Assembly (NCBI RefSeq): GCF_017255415.1
Contig: NZ_JAFJZZ010000002.1
Span: 124,001-188,000, forward strand
DNA length: 64,000 nucleotides
Source: Clostridium aminobutyricum
GTDB lineage: Bacteria > Bacillota > Clostridia > Peptostreptococcales > Anaerovoracaceae
Reading direction: 5' to 3'
The notes below the pieces were generated by a model that searched no databases, was not told the DNA's origin, and saw only the letters and a list, made by a program, of their open reading frames with translations. Position 1 is the stretch's first letter. The number at the start of each line of letters is the position of its first letter. Positions 1 to 11,741 of this stretch are shown here, one piece after another. The translations under genes and the position numbers were made by a program.

Positions 1-661
1 TAGACATCATAAAAATCCAGAAAATATCTTGGAAACTATAGCCCGTAAAAGGAGTCGACGTAATCAACATACCCGCACCAAAAGCTACCCAGCAAAAGGA
101 AAACACTAAAAACACATACACCGCTGCCGAAATGCCCGTCCTGAACTTATTTCCCGTAATCAAGTAAAGTGCCATAAAAAAGGCCGCCAGGAAGCTCATC
201 AGATCTCCAAACAAAGCGGATAACGAAATGCTGTAATCTCCGCCGGACACAATCACACCGCCAACGAAGGCAATCACCACACCAAAAATGGCTTTTTTAT
301 TCGTTCTCTCTCTCCACAGTAATACGGATAGAATCAAAATAATCAACGGATGCATCATCGCCAATACCGTCGCACTGGCTACACTCGTATGTCCTACTCC
401 TGTAAACCATGAAAAAAAATGCCCCGCGAGAAAAATACCTGCCAACGCACAGCCTGCCACTTTCTTTCGGCTCAGCCCGGTCAGCTCCGCTCGATGCCAT
501 CCGAAAGTGATGATGGCAAAAATAGGCCACGCAAAAGTCAGCCTATAAAACCCAATCGCTATAGGCGGTGCCTCCGTCAATCGGACAAAAATGGAGGAAA
601 ATGAGGCCGCTATGACCGCCATCACTACCACTTTGTTCACATTTCTTTGAAAAATATTCAT
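1..661 (-). CDS. EamA-family (DMT) transporter, partial, C-terminal end outside the window
   Basis: The frame is open from an ATG at 661 to the window edge, about 220 residues, so the C-terminal part is missing. The start has GGGGAAAG a few bases upstream. The product begins MNIFQRNVNKVVVM and consists of successive hydrophobic helices with small-residue and aromatic content, including the stretch SSIFVRLTEAPPIAIGFYRL, which is typical of the first EamA repeat of drug/metabolite transporters. These are inner-membrane carriers with ten helices in two EamA repeats; the substrate cannot be told from sequence. It lies 61 bases downstream of mtnA on the same strand and may be cotranscribed with it. 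Confidence 0.8.
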   Translation of the reverse strand, partial: MNIFQRNVNKVVVMAVIAASFSSIFVRLTEAPPIAIGFYRLTFAWPIFAIITFGWHRAELTGLSRKKVAGCALAGIFLAGHFFSWFTGVGHTSVASATVLAMMHPLIILILSVLLWRERTNKKAIFGVVIAFVGGVIVSGGDYSISLSALFGDLMSFLAAFFMALYLITGNKFRTGISAAVYVFLVFSFCWVAFGAGMLITSTPFTGYSFQDIFWIFMMS

Positions 662-722
662 TTGTCTTTCCCCTAAATCAAATATACCACCTATAACTCA
701 GCATCTTACAGGCAGTCCTCCT

Positions 723-1805
723 TTATAACGAATGCGAAAACAACTTCGGCAAATTAAGATCATACGGTGGATATACCACCCCTTTTTCGGTTACTACAGC
801 GGTGATATACTTCGCATCAGTTACATCGAAAGCGGGGTTATAGGTCTTTATTCCTTCCGGTGCCATCGGTTTCTCATACCACATCTTATAAATTTCTTCG
901 CCCTTTCTTTCCTCGATATGAATGTCTTTTCCTGTTGAGGTATTTAAGTCAATGGTAGACGTGGGTACGAACATATAAAAGGGAATTCCGTATTCCTTCG
1001 CAAGAATAGCCAAACCTGAGGTCCCTATTTTGTTGGCTCCGTCTCCATTGGCTGCCATTCGGTCACAGCCCACCACCACCGCATCTACCCAACCGTTTTT
1101 CATCACGATAGAAGCCATGTTATCACATATCAAGGTCACATCAATCCCGGCTTTATGAAGTTCCCATGCCGTCAATCTCGCACCCTGAAGCAGCGGTCTT
1201 GTTTCATCTGCAAAAACCCTGAAATCAAAGTTCCTTTCCTGACCCAAGTAAAGCGGCGCCAGGCACGTTCCGTATTTCGCCGTGGCAATGGTTCCTGCAT
1301 TGCAATGTGTTAAAATGCCCATTCCTTTTTTCAGAAGAGAAAGTCCATGCTCGCCCATCGCATAGCAAGCCTCTTCATCTTCTTTTCGAATTTGTTCCGC
1401 TTCATCCAATAACATTAGCTGGATGAATGCGAACTGCTCTTTCCACGAAGAAATGCCGGCAATCTGAGCTTCCAGAGACAGCAGCCGGCTCTCCATCCTG
1501 TTCAATGCCCAGAACAGATTAACCGCCGTAGGTCTTGAACTGGCAATATGTTCTTTCAATTCATAAAATTTTTCTGCAAATTCACCTAAATCATTTGCTT
1601 GAATTGCTCGGCTGCATACGGCCATCCCATATGCAGCAGCCACCCCAATGGCAGGTGCTCCCCTTACCTTCAGCTTGTAGATGGAATCCCACAAATCTTC
1701 TTTTGTTGTAATTTCCTGATAGGTCTCTTGACCGGGCAGCAAGGTCTGATCAAGAAGATATAACCGCCCATTTTCATATTTTATCGGTGCTATAAATAAT
1801 GCCAT
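723..1805 (-). CDS. mtnA: S-methyl-5-thioribose-1-phosphate isomerase (aIF-2B-related)
   Basis: Cytoplasmic isomerase converting 5-methylthioribose-1-phosphate to methylthioribulose-1-phosphate in methionine salvage or the related DHAP shunt. The 360 residues are full length for the family. RGAPAIGVAAAYG sits near 48-60. The catalytic cysteine is Cys168 in THCNAG and the catalytic aspartate is Asp248 in VVGCDRMAANGD; the ADETRPLLQGARLTAWEL block lies between them. The ATG at 1805 has AGGGGGG just upstream. No other methionine-salvage gene is in the window, so the isomerase may serve a shunt for by-products of radical-SAM or polyamine reactions. A ribose-1,5-bisphosphate isomerase is the main alternative but is less likely given these motifs. 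Confidence 0.9.
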   Translation of the reverse strand: MALFIAPIKYENGRLYLLDQTLLPGQETYQEITTKEDLWDSIYKLKVRGAPAIGVAAAYGMAVCSRAIQANDLGEFAEKFYELKEHIASSRPTAVNLFWALNRMESRLLSLEAQIAGISSWKEQFAFIQLMLLDEAEQIRKEDEEACYAMGEHGLSLLKKGMGILTHCNAGTIATAKYGTCLAPLYLGQERNFDFRVFADETRPLLQGARLTAWELHKAGIDVTLICDNMASIVMKNGWVDAVVVGCDRMAANGDGANKIGTSGLAILAKEYGIPFYMFVPTSTIDLNTSTGKDIHIEERKGEEIYKMWYEKPMAPEGIKTYNPAFDVTDAKYITAVVTEKGVVYPPYDLNLPKLFSHSL

Positions 1806-1859
1806 ACGCCCCCCTATTCATTTGCTTTCTTTGAATGCTTCCTTAGAGGATGCCGGATT

Positions 1860-2040
1860 CAAACAATTGTGTTCATTATATCATACAAGCTACGTCGCCG
1901 TATGATTCAATGAAGGCTTCCCTGCGGCAACGCTTTCGGCTCCGACTCGCTCCGCTCCCTGCTGTCCGTTTTGCCTAGCCAAGCAAGCTTGGGGTAAAAA
2001 GGCAATGCCGTTTCAATATTTGCCTTCATTATATCATAAA
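1860..2040. other. GC-richer intergenic island with imperfect inverted and direct repeats
   Basis: This block lies in the 351-base gap upstream of mtnA. TTCATTATATCATA occurs at 1872-1885 and again at 2025-2038. AATGAAGGC at 1909-1917 is matched inverted by GCCTTCATT at 2022-2030, and a second partial inverted match, CGGCAACG against CGGCATTG, lies inside. The centre is distinctly GC-rich for an intergenic region here. I see no open reading frame with a ribosome site. It may be a degenerate repeat element; its role is unknown. Confidence 0.4.
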
Positions 2041-2053
2041 TGCTTGCAAAATA

Positions 2054-2084
2054 AAAATCCGAAGAACTGAAGTCTTCGGATTTT
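2054..2084 (-). terminator. Intrinsic terminator after the lytic transglycosylase gene
   Basis: Twelve-base perfect stem AAAATCCGAAGA / TCTTCGGATTTT with a seven-base loop. Read on the minus strand it is followed by a T-rich tract, and it sits 73 bases past the stop of the transglycosylase gene. Confidence 0.85.
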
Positions 2085-2156
2085 TATTTTTCTATTTTAT
2101 ATGCTTTTTTGTGGTCGTGATTTTTTTATTTCTCTCTCTGCTTGATTAAACTCGAA

Positions 2157-3269
2157 CTAATTCACATATCCGTTTGCAGAAAGAAAATTTTGTACTCCAG
2201 AATATGCAGACATAATTCTCGTTGCATAAGCTGTAGAGTAAGTGCCTCGGCTAACTCTTGCCGAGCCTTGATTATATGCGGATAAGGCCCTTGTGGTGTC
2301 TCCTCCGTAGTTAGTAAGACCGTTGCTGATCATATAAGCCCCAACCGCGATGTTAGAGCGTGCATCCAGCAATTGATCGGCATTTAAGCCGAAATTTGCA
2401 CCGGTAGCCGGCATAATCTGCATCAAGCCTCTAGCTCCGCCTGTGGAGACGGCTAAAGGGTTAAAGGTGCTTTCCTTTTGCGCAATGGCCATGAGTAATT
2501 TTTCATCCACACGATTTACTGTGGCAGCCCGTTTGAACATAAATACGAGTTCTTGCGCATAGCTGGTAGAAATGCTACCATTATAATTTAAAATATAGTT
2601 TACTAACCCTTTGTTGTATCTGGATGTTGCTTCACTCCAGAAATTCTTTGCGGGTACACCTGCATTGGTACTAATACACAATCCATAATATGCATCAAAA
2701 TACGTATCCCACTTAAAGACTTTACTGTCTTTCATAGCTTTTAGGGGAATGAATACATACTTACCGATTGCCAGTACAGGCAACCCTCCTAAATCAACTT
2801 CTTCGACTAGCATGTCAGGGGCTTCTATCGTTTCCGATTCTAATGCGCCCGTTGTTGTCGTTTCATTTAAAGTTACTGCGTCTTTATCATCCAAAAGTTC
2901 TTCGTAAGCTGTTACGCTGACTCCCGAAAGAATCTCTAAGTTAAAATCGTAGCCATTATTTTTAGCCCAATTCTTGCTGAGACCAGTCTGAGTCTCCTCC
3001 GTCTTTAGAAGTTTTAATGTGCGGCTTTCCCAGTCCATTTCTGCGTCAAATCCACAGATCTTTCCCATCTCTGGGGTCAATGGAATGTAAGTCGTGTCTT
3101 TATAAAGGAAGAACGGATACTGTAGGTTGTAGTTTACAACCTGACTCCCATTTATAACGACTTCCTTGTTAAAAAAATCTCCTTGAACGTTTTCTTCAGC
3201 ATATATAGAAATTGATGAGAATAGCACAATGGTCAATGAAAGCCACACAGATATAAGCTTCTTTGCCAT
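2157..3269 (-). CDS. Secreted lytic transglycosylase with copper-amine-oxidase-like N-terminal domain
   Basis: Cell-wall enzyme expected to cleave the MurNAc-GlcNAc bond of peptidoglycan. The 370-residue protein has a signal peptide ending near Ala24 (SISIYA). Residues about 35-90 and 155-205 resemble the copper-amine-oxidase N-terminal-like fold used by Clostridia as a wall-associated module (FLYKDTTYIPL, KYVFIPLKAM). Residues 245-360 form an SLT domain with the catalytic glutamate Glu266 in AIAQKESTFNP, followed by GARGLMQIMPAT and the AYNQG motif. The start has GAGGATAAACGAGG upstream. It is a single-gene unit with its own promoter and terminator. Confidence 0.88.
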   Translation of the reverse strand: MAKKLISVWLSLTIVLFSSISIYAEENVQGDFFNKEVVINGSQVVNYNLQYPFFLYKDTTYIPLTPEMGKICGFDAEMDWESRTLKLLKTEETQTGLSKNWAKNNGYDFNLEILSGVSVTAYEELLDDKDAVTLNETTTTGALESETIEAPDMLVEEVDLGGLPVLAIGKYVFIPLKAMKDSKVFKWDTYFDAYYGLCISTNAGVPAKNFWSEATSRYNKGLVNYILNYNGSISTSYAQELVFMFKRAATVNRVDEKLLMAIAQKESTFNPLAVSTGGARGLMQIMPATGANFGLNADQLLDARSNIAVGAYMISNGLTNYGGDTTRALSAYNQGSARVSRGTYSTAYATRIMSAYSGVQNFLSANGYVN

Positions 3270-3318
3270 ACCTCGTTTATCCTCTCTTTCTCTATGTCTT
3301 ATTCGCTAAGACTTTATT

Positions 3319-3327
3319 ATTATAACA
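3319..3327 (-). promoter_or_regulatory. Extended -10 promoter for the lytic transglycosylase gene
   Basis: On the minus strand this reads TGTTATAAT, a perfect TATAAT preceded by TGn. There is no convincing -35 at 17 bases, which fits an extended -10 promoter. It lies about 50 bases upstream of the start codon. Confidence 0.5.
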
Positions 3328-3339
3328 TGGTTTTCCAAA

Positions 3340-3660
3340 AAGTATACCTTTTTGCTCATATTCAGAAAATTGTAACTTGCGGAACCTTTAGCTAACTTCT
3401 TTATTTTTCAACGCTTTCAGCTTATATGTTTTCTAATTTTTCATTGGGTTTTGCTGTAAAAATGATTAATATGCTTTCCATTTTTTGGTCATTGTTTACT
3501 TTTTATTCAAGTAATATTATTACATTTTTACCTAAAAATATGATAAAAATTAGATCAAATTTCACTGCATAATAATGCCTCCATTACGCTTATTTGGCAA
3601 CAAATTAGTACATATTTATCTCATTTTTTCACTTTTATAGATAGTTGTGAAGATTTGTGA
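3340..3660. other. AT-rich intergenic region without a recognisable gene
   Basis: Upstream of the transglycosylase promoter and before the aminotransferase terminator. The stretch is strongly AT-rich on both strands, with no ORF having a ribosome site and no long inverted repeat that I can see. Confidence 0.6.
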
Positions 3661-3663
3661 CAT

Positions 3664-3693
3664 AAAAAAACCGCATTCACCATGCGGTTTTTT
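3664..3693 (-). terminator. Intrinsic terminator after the putrescine aminotransferase gene
   Basis: AAAAAACCGCAT and ATGCGGTTTTTT flank a short loop. On the minus strand the arm ends in a run of T. It lies ten bases past the aminotransferase stop codon. Confidence 0.85.
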
Positions 3694-3702
3694 ATTGCAT
3701 TT

Positions 3703-5085
3703 TTACGACGCCATTGTTTCATCTTCAACGGTAAACTTTTTTTGTACCGCTGCCAAGGATTCATCCAGCTTCGCAATAACCGTATCAATTGTTTCATAAG
3801 TCTGCACTGCAGGTGGTTCAATCCTCACTGTTTTAGCATTCACAAGGGTTCCTGCTGTCATGACTCTTCTCGAAAACAGTTCTTTTGTTACTTCATATCC
3901 CACTTCAGCCTTAGGAAATTCCAAACATATCAGTAAACCTGCTCCTCTTACTTCTTTTAAAACCGTTGGATACTTGCTCTGTAATTCGTTCAACTTTTTC
4001 ATATAGTATTCCCCTTTTTCCTTTGACATGGAAGGGATATCGTGCTCAAGCATATATTTTATAGTGGAAATCGCCGCTGCACAAGCTAGGGGATTGCCTC
4101 CAAAAGTCGGCGAGCCGAGCAGCCACGGATTATCTCTCAGTTTCTGCACCCACATGTTGGGTCTTGCAATAATACCTGTAATCGGCATAATCCCGCCGCC
4201 AAACGCCTTTCCATAGGTCATGATGTCCGGGCAGATATTTTCCACTTCGCATCGCCACAGGGTTCCAGTCCGGCCCATTCCGGTTTGGATTTCATCCACA
4301 ATCATAGCGACATGATGTCGATCACAAATTTCTCTTACTTCTTTCAAATATCCTTTTGGCGGAATTTGGACACCCGCTTCTCCCTGAATCGGCTCAATGA
4401 TTACCGCAGCAACTTTTTCCCCCACCGCTTTCAGATTGACGATAGCCGTTTCCATCGCTGCGGCATCTCCGTATTTCACGTGTTGTACCTGTTGAATCAT
4501 GGGGAGATAGTCTTCTCGATACGTGCCTTTTCCTCCCATCGAAATTGCGCCAAGTGATTTGCCGTGGAATGCGCCAACCGTCGAAATATACCATCGCCCG
4601 CCGGTAGCCAGACGAGCCAGTTTTAATGCCATTTCCACAGCTTCGGCTCCCCCGTTGGTAAAAAAGGAATAGCATAAGTCTCCCGGCGTAATCATCGCCA
4701 TCAAACGGGCTAAGTACCCCCTTAAAGGATCCAGCAACTCTTGACTATGCAATGCATATTTATCCAGCTGTGCCTTTACAGTTTTTAAAATTTCAGGATT
4801 TCTGTGACCGCAAGTATATATGCCAAATCCACCTAAACAATCAATGAATTCTGTACCATACAGATCATAGAAGTGCTCCTCTGAGTCCGACCATTCCACA
4901 ATAGCAGCATCGTTGGATACAGATTTTCTGTATTCCAGCCAGCCAGGATTTACGTGTTCATTGAAATTTAAAATGGATTCCTTTACAATTGTGTCTTTTT
5001 CTTCCTTGGTCAGCTCTGAACTTTCAATATAGCTAACGATTCGTTTCGCTTCTTCTAAAGCCTTTGCTTTGTTATTGCTTATCAT
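3703..5085 (-). CDS. patA: Putrescine aminotransferase-type class III PLP aminotransferase
   Basis: Cytoplasmic PLP enzyme expected to transfer an amino group from putrescine (or a related diamine or omega-amino acid) to 2-oxoglutarate. The 460-residue length matches E. coli PatA/YgjG. The PLP lysine is Lys293 in TYGKAFGGG and the pyridine-nitrogen aspartate is Asp264 in MIVDEIQTGMGRTG; the acidic EPIQGEAGVQ block is present. I chose the ATG at 5085 because GGAGGT sits eight bases upstream; a longer frame up to 5199 would run through the promoter. A near-consensus sigma-54 promoter precedes it and a sigma-54 activator gene lies next upstream. Acetylornithine, GABA or lysine aminotransferase are weaker alternatives. 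Confidence 0.85.
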   Translation of the reverse strand: MISNNKAKALEEAKRIVSYIESSELTKEEKDTIVKESILNFNEHVNPGWLEYRKSVSNDAAIVEWSDSEEHFYDLYGTEFIDCLGGFGIYTCGHRNPEILKTVKAQLDKYALHSQELLDPLRGYLARLMAMITPGDLCYSFFTNGGAEAVEMALKLARLATGGRWYISTVGAFHGKSLGAISMGGKGTYREDYLPMIQQVQHVKYGDAAAMETAIVNLKAVGEKVAAVIIEPIQGEAGVQIPPKGYLKEVREICDRHHVAMIVDEIQTGMGRTGTLWRCEVENICPDIMTYGKAFGGGIMPITGIIARPNMWVQKLRDNPWLLGSPTFGGNPLACAAAISTIKYMLEHDIPSMSKEKGEYYMKKLNELQSKYPTVLKEVRGAGLLICLEFPKAEVGYEVTKELFSRRVMTAGTLVNAKTVRIEPPAVQTYETIDTVIAKLDESLAAVQKKFTVEDETMAS

Positions 5086-5157
5086 AACAATTACCTCCGA
5101 AATTGCCCTGCCGAATTTCACAGCAGAAATATTTTTTTCTATTACGTCTACATAATA

Positions 5158-5174
5158 TACAAGTTGCATGCCAA
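5158..5174 (-). promoter_or_regulatory. Sigma-54 promoter of the putrescine aminotransferase gene
   Basis: On the minus strand TTGGCATGCAACTTGTA matches the -24/-12 pattern TGGCAC-N5-TTGCW. The invariant GG is present with the correct ten-base spacing, but the -12 element has GT instead of GC. The implied start site lies near 5147, about 60 bases before the ATG. The neighbouring sigma-54 activator gene supports it. Confidence 0.65.
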
Positions 5175-5317
5175 CTCTAAAAATTATTCTCTTCCGCAAT
5201 GTTTCTGATCCCGTAAAGCTTCCTTGGATTTCAACCCTTTCCCATGATTAATTTTTTTATTTAAATTTAATGATGCCAGCACCTTTTCTATAATTTTCAG
5301 ACAATTCCACGCTACTA

Positions 5318-5359
5318 TTTGTATCATTTCTTAGATTTAATTCTCATTAATGATACAAA
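5318..5359. promoter_or_regulatory. Candidate enhancer (UAS) for the adjacent sigma-54 activator
   Basis: TTTGTATCATT at 5318-5328 and its exact inverse AATGATACAAA at 5349-5359 enclose 20 bases. The centre lies about 170 bases upstream of the sigma-54 promoter, the usual range for activator binding. It is distinct from the activator gene's terminator, which lies further upstream. Confidence 0.5.
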
Positions 5360-5399
5360 CGACCTATCGTTTTTACGTAATTGCCTCGTCTTTTTATCT

Positions 5400-5453
5400 A
5401 AAACAAAAAGGATATCGGAAAATGATCTTACATAAATCATTTTCCGATATCCT
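5400..5453 (-). terminator. Strong intrinsic terminator after the sigma-54 activator gene
   Basis: An 18-base perfect inverted repeat at 5409-5426 and 5436-5453 (outer arm AGGATATCGGAAAATGAT) encloses a nine-base loop. On the minus strand it is followed by TTTTTGTTT. It insulates the activator from the aminotransferase gene. Confidence 0.88.
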
Positions 5454-5483
5454 CTTCACAATCTATTTTGTCCGCGTCATAGT

Positions 5484-7349
5484 CTAACGAGAAAATTTCA
5501 GTCCATACTTCTTTATCTTTTCATAAAATGCTGTTTTGGAGATATCCAATTCTTGCATCATTACCCGCTTATCCCCATTGAAAGCGAAAAGAGCATTTTC
5601 TAAAATTCGTGCCTCTTCCCGTTCCACTAGCTCTTTTAAGGTTTTGGGATGCACCTCCTGAGAAATGCTGATATGTTCCGGATAAATCAGATTTGTTTCG
5701 CATAAAGTAATTGCTCTTTCGATTACATTTTCTAGCTCTCGAACATTGCCGGGCCAATGATAGGAAAGCATTTTTCTTAATGCTTCTCCTGAAAACTGTT
5801 TAATATCCATTCCGTAGTATGCACATACATTGCGCATAATTTGATTGATTAGCAAATATAAATCTCCCTTTCGTTCTCGGAGCGGGGGTATTTCTATAGG
5901 GAATACGTTAATGCGATAGAATAAGTCCTGCCGGAATCCTCCCTTTCGAACTTCCTCTTGAAGGTTTTTATTCGTTGCGGCGATAATTCGTACATCTACC
6001 TGAACAGGTTTTGAAGAACCTACCCGATAGATCATTTTATTCTGCAAAACATGAAGCAGTTTTACTTGTATTTCTAACGGCAAGTCTCCGATTTCATCTA
6101 AAAATAAAGTTCCTCCGTCAGCAGCCTCAAAGAATCCGGCCTTACCGGAACTGCTGGCCCCAGTGAAGGCTCCGCCTACATAACCAAAGAGTTCACTTTC
6201 AAAAAGAGTAGGTGCAATAGCGTTGCAGTTCACCTCTACAAAAGGTGCTTTGGGATTCTTGATATCATGAATTTCTCTAGCCAATTTAGATTTTCCGGTG
6301 CCGCTTTCACCCGTTATTAACACATTGAATTTGGTATGGGCTGCTTTATAGGCCAGATACTTCGTTTCTCTCGTCTTTGAACTGGCTCCCACGAAGTTTT
6401 GAAATACCTCTTCGGGGAATTCCTTTTGATGCTCAAGATGCTGTTTGTGTTTCTTTTCAATTTCTTCTATAAGGCTGTTACGGTCTTCGAGAAGCTCTTC
6501 CAGTGCAGACGCATCTTCAATCAATAGATAAACACCTTCTGTTTCCCGTTCATCCGTGCTGCTGACAGAAGGAAAAATCGTACATACTACCAGTCTTTTA
6601 TTAATTTCATACAGTACATTTTGAACAGGCTGCTCTTTCCCCTCTAAAATGCGAAAGATTTTACGGGATAAATCGGATTCCTCAAATAAATCAAGAAATT
6701 GCACTCCAATTACAGACAGTTGATCCATGCCTCCTGATTGAGGGAGCTTCGGCATAAAGGAACCTCCACGCAATAAGTTCCCAATGGTCTCTTTACGAAC
6801 ACTATATCCTTTTGCTTGAAAGAACTTAATATGACCGCGTGAGCCATCAATCGCCACCATATGCCCTATAGAAGAGAAATAAGGCAGCGTAAATTCAAAT
6901 CCATTAATAGAAATGCTTATCTCATGGTTAGCCGTGTCAATCATAGCGCTGATATGAAAACCCAGATAATTTACATCTAATTTAAATGGGTTCCGAAGCT
7001 GATGCTCTCTCAGATACTTATAGATCGGTTCTATTTCGCTATTCTTATATACACCAATCCCGATCAGCATATCTCCCTTTTTTATATTTTTATCATGGAT
7101 ATTAAGCCATGATAAATCCGCCGGGTCAAGTTCTCCGTCATCTTCACCGAGTTTATTATCGGCGATGATGATAATATCTCCTTCTTTCAGCTGCCCTGAC
7201 TCATGAGTGGCCGGCTGTTCAAATATGATACCGGTAATCGTCTTCGCCTTTTGATTGCAAGCCTGTATACGGCCGTTTGAATCGACATAAACCAATCCCT
7301 TGGATAAATGATCCATTATATTTTCCAATGCTTGCTTCATTTCAGTCAT
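5484..7349 (-). CDS. Sigma-54-dependent transcriptional activator with PAS and an unclassified sensor region
   Basis: Bacterial enhancer-binding protein of 621 residues. Residues 1-40 look like the start of a PAS domain (GLVYVDSNGRIQACN). Residues about 60-240 form a region I cannot classify. A coiled stretch near 280-310 leads to the AAA+ domain: Walker A GESGTGKS at 347-354, the sigma-54 contact loop GAFTGA at 393-398 and Walker B TLFLDEIGD at 414-422. A Fis-type HTH lies near 575-618 (LDISKTAFYEKIKKYGL). The ATG at 7349 has GGGGGA upstream. Its position before the sigma-54-promoted aminotransferase suggests it controls that gene in response to a polyamine or related signal, which is inference. 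Confidence 0.88.
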   Translation of the reverse strand: MTEMKQALENIMDHLSKGLVYVDSNGRIQACNQKAKTITGIIFEQPATHESGQLKEGDIIIIADNKLGEDDGELDPADLSWLNIHDKNIKKGDMLIGIGVYKNSEIEPIYKYLREHQLRNPFKLDVNYLGFHISAMIDTANHEISISINGFEFTLPYFSSIGHMVAIDGSRGHIKFFQAKGYSVRKETIGNLLRGGSFMPKLPQSGGMDQLSVIGVQFLDLFEESDLSRKIFRILEGKEQPVQNVLYEINKRLVVCTIFPSVSSTDERETEGVYLLIEDASALEELLEDRNSLIEEIEKKHKQHLEHQKEFPEEVFQNFVGASSKTRETKYLAYKAAHTKFNVLITGESGTGKSKLAREIHDIKNPKAPFVEVNCNAIAPTLFESELFGYVGGAFTGASSSGKAGFFEAADGGTLFLDEIGDLPLEIQVKLLHVLQNKMIYRVGSSKPVQVDVRIIAATNKNLQEEVRKGGFRQDLFYRINVFPIEIPPLRERKGDLYLLINQIMRNVCAYYGMDIKQFSGEALRKMLSYHWPGNVRELENVIERAITLCETNLIYPEHISISQEVHPKTLKELVEREEARILENALFAFNGDKRVMMQELDISKTAFYEKIKKYGLKFSR

Positions 7350-7384
7350 GAGCGTTCCCCCATTTAATCCTTATACATACATGA

Positions 7385-7417
7385 TAAAAAACAGCTTTCC
7401 TATCGGAAAAGCTGTTT
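7385..7417 (-). terminator. Intrinsic terminator of the ATP synthase operon
   Basis: Stem AAACAGCTTTTCC / GGAAAGCTGTTT with one bulged base. On the minus strand it ends in TTTTTTATC, about 30 bases after the epsilon stop codon. Confidence 0.8.
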
Positions 7418-7444
7418 CATATCGATTTATGTCTGACTTTATTT

Positions 7445-9272
<1,828 letters not shown>

Positions 9273-9275
9273 CTA

Positions 9276-10142
9276 TTACTGCTGGGCTTCAGACCCTGCC
9301 ACAATTTCAATAATTTCATTGGTAATTGCCGACTGTCTTGCCCTGTTATAGTACAAGGACAGCTTACCAAGCATATCCCTTGCGTTATCAGTAGCATTTT
9401 CCATAGCCATACGTCTTGCCGCATGTTCACAGGTAGCTGATTCAACTATTGCACCGTAAACCATGATTTCCACATATTTAGGGATTAAATAATTGAATAC
9501 TTCTTCTACTGACGGTTCGTATTCAACTTGCTTGCTATTTTTCATTATTTCCCGGTCTTCTCGAGGGTCAATCGGCAGCAAGGTAACCGTTTTCGCTTCT
9601 TGCTGCAGCGAATTGATAAAAGTAGTATAAATCAATACCACTTCGTCGATTTCTCCGGCGTTATACAAATCGATGATAGAATCACTGATCTCTCTCGTTT
9701 CTAAAAAGGAAATATCCTCCGGTGGTGCACAATATTCACTCAGAATATTGTATCCTCTTTTTCCGAAATATTCGTTTCCTCTAGATCCTATAGCAACGAT
9801 CACCGCTTTTTCACGGTCACCGCCCATTTCCGCTTCTGAACGCTTGATAATATTGGAGTTGAAGCCTCCGCAAAATCCTCTGCAGCTTGTTATAATGATA
9901 TAACAAGTCTTTTTGATTTCTCTGCTTCCTCTCAAATACTGCTTTGGAACCGATTTTGTGTTATTAAAGATCTCATCAATCGAATCCGTTATATAATGAA
10001 AATATTCAGTAGTTTTCTCGAAGGTGGCCTTTGCTTTCCTAAGCTTTGCCGCAGAAACCAGCTTCATTGCATTGGTAACGTGCTCAATGCTGGTTACGCT
10101 CTTCATACGGCGCTTAATGTCCTGCATATTACTTGAAGCCAT
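9276..10142 (-). CDS. atpG: ATP synthase F1 subunit gamma
   Basis: Central-stalk rotor subunit that couples the c-ring to the catalytic beta subunits. The 288 residues begin with the conserved N-terminal helix (DIKRRMKSVTSIEHVTNAMK, LVSAAKLRKAK), contain the CRGFCGGFN turn and end in the conserved C-terminal helix (RRMAMENATDNARDMLG, ARQSAITNEIIEIVAGS). GAGGAGG precedes the ATG. It lies between atpA and atpD in the standard order. Confidence 0.95.
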   Translation of the reverse strand: MASSNMQDIKRRMKSVTSIEHVTNAMKLVSAAKLRKAKATFEKTTEYFHYITDSIDEIFNNTKSVPKQYLRGSREIKKTCYIIITSCRGFCGGFNSNIIKRSEAEMGGDREKAVIVAIGSRGNEYFGKRGYNILSEYCAPPEDISFLETREISDSIIDLYNAGEIDEVVLIYTTFINSLQQEAKTVTLLPIDPREDREIMKNSKQVEYEPSVEEVFNYLIPKYVEIMVYGAIVESATCEHAARRMAMENATDNARDMLGKLSLYYNRARQSAITNEIIEIVAGSEAQQ

Positions 10143-10175
10143 ATTTTCCTCCTCTTCTTGCTAAGCTAACGCAAT

Positions 10176-11705
<1,530 letters not shown>

Positions 11706-11741
11706 TCATAAATTGTGCTATAACATGCAAGCTGCGTCGCA

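Noticed and set aside
5085-5199. Longer aminotransferase start at 5199
   Set aside because: It would place the sigma-54 promoter and the ribosome site inside the coding region; the ATG at 5085 has GGAGGT at proper distance.
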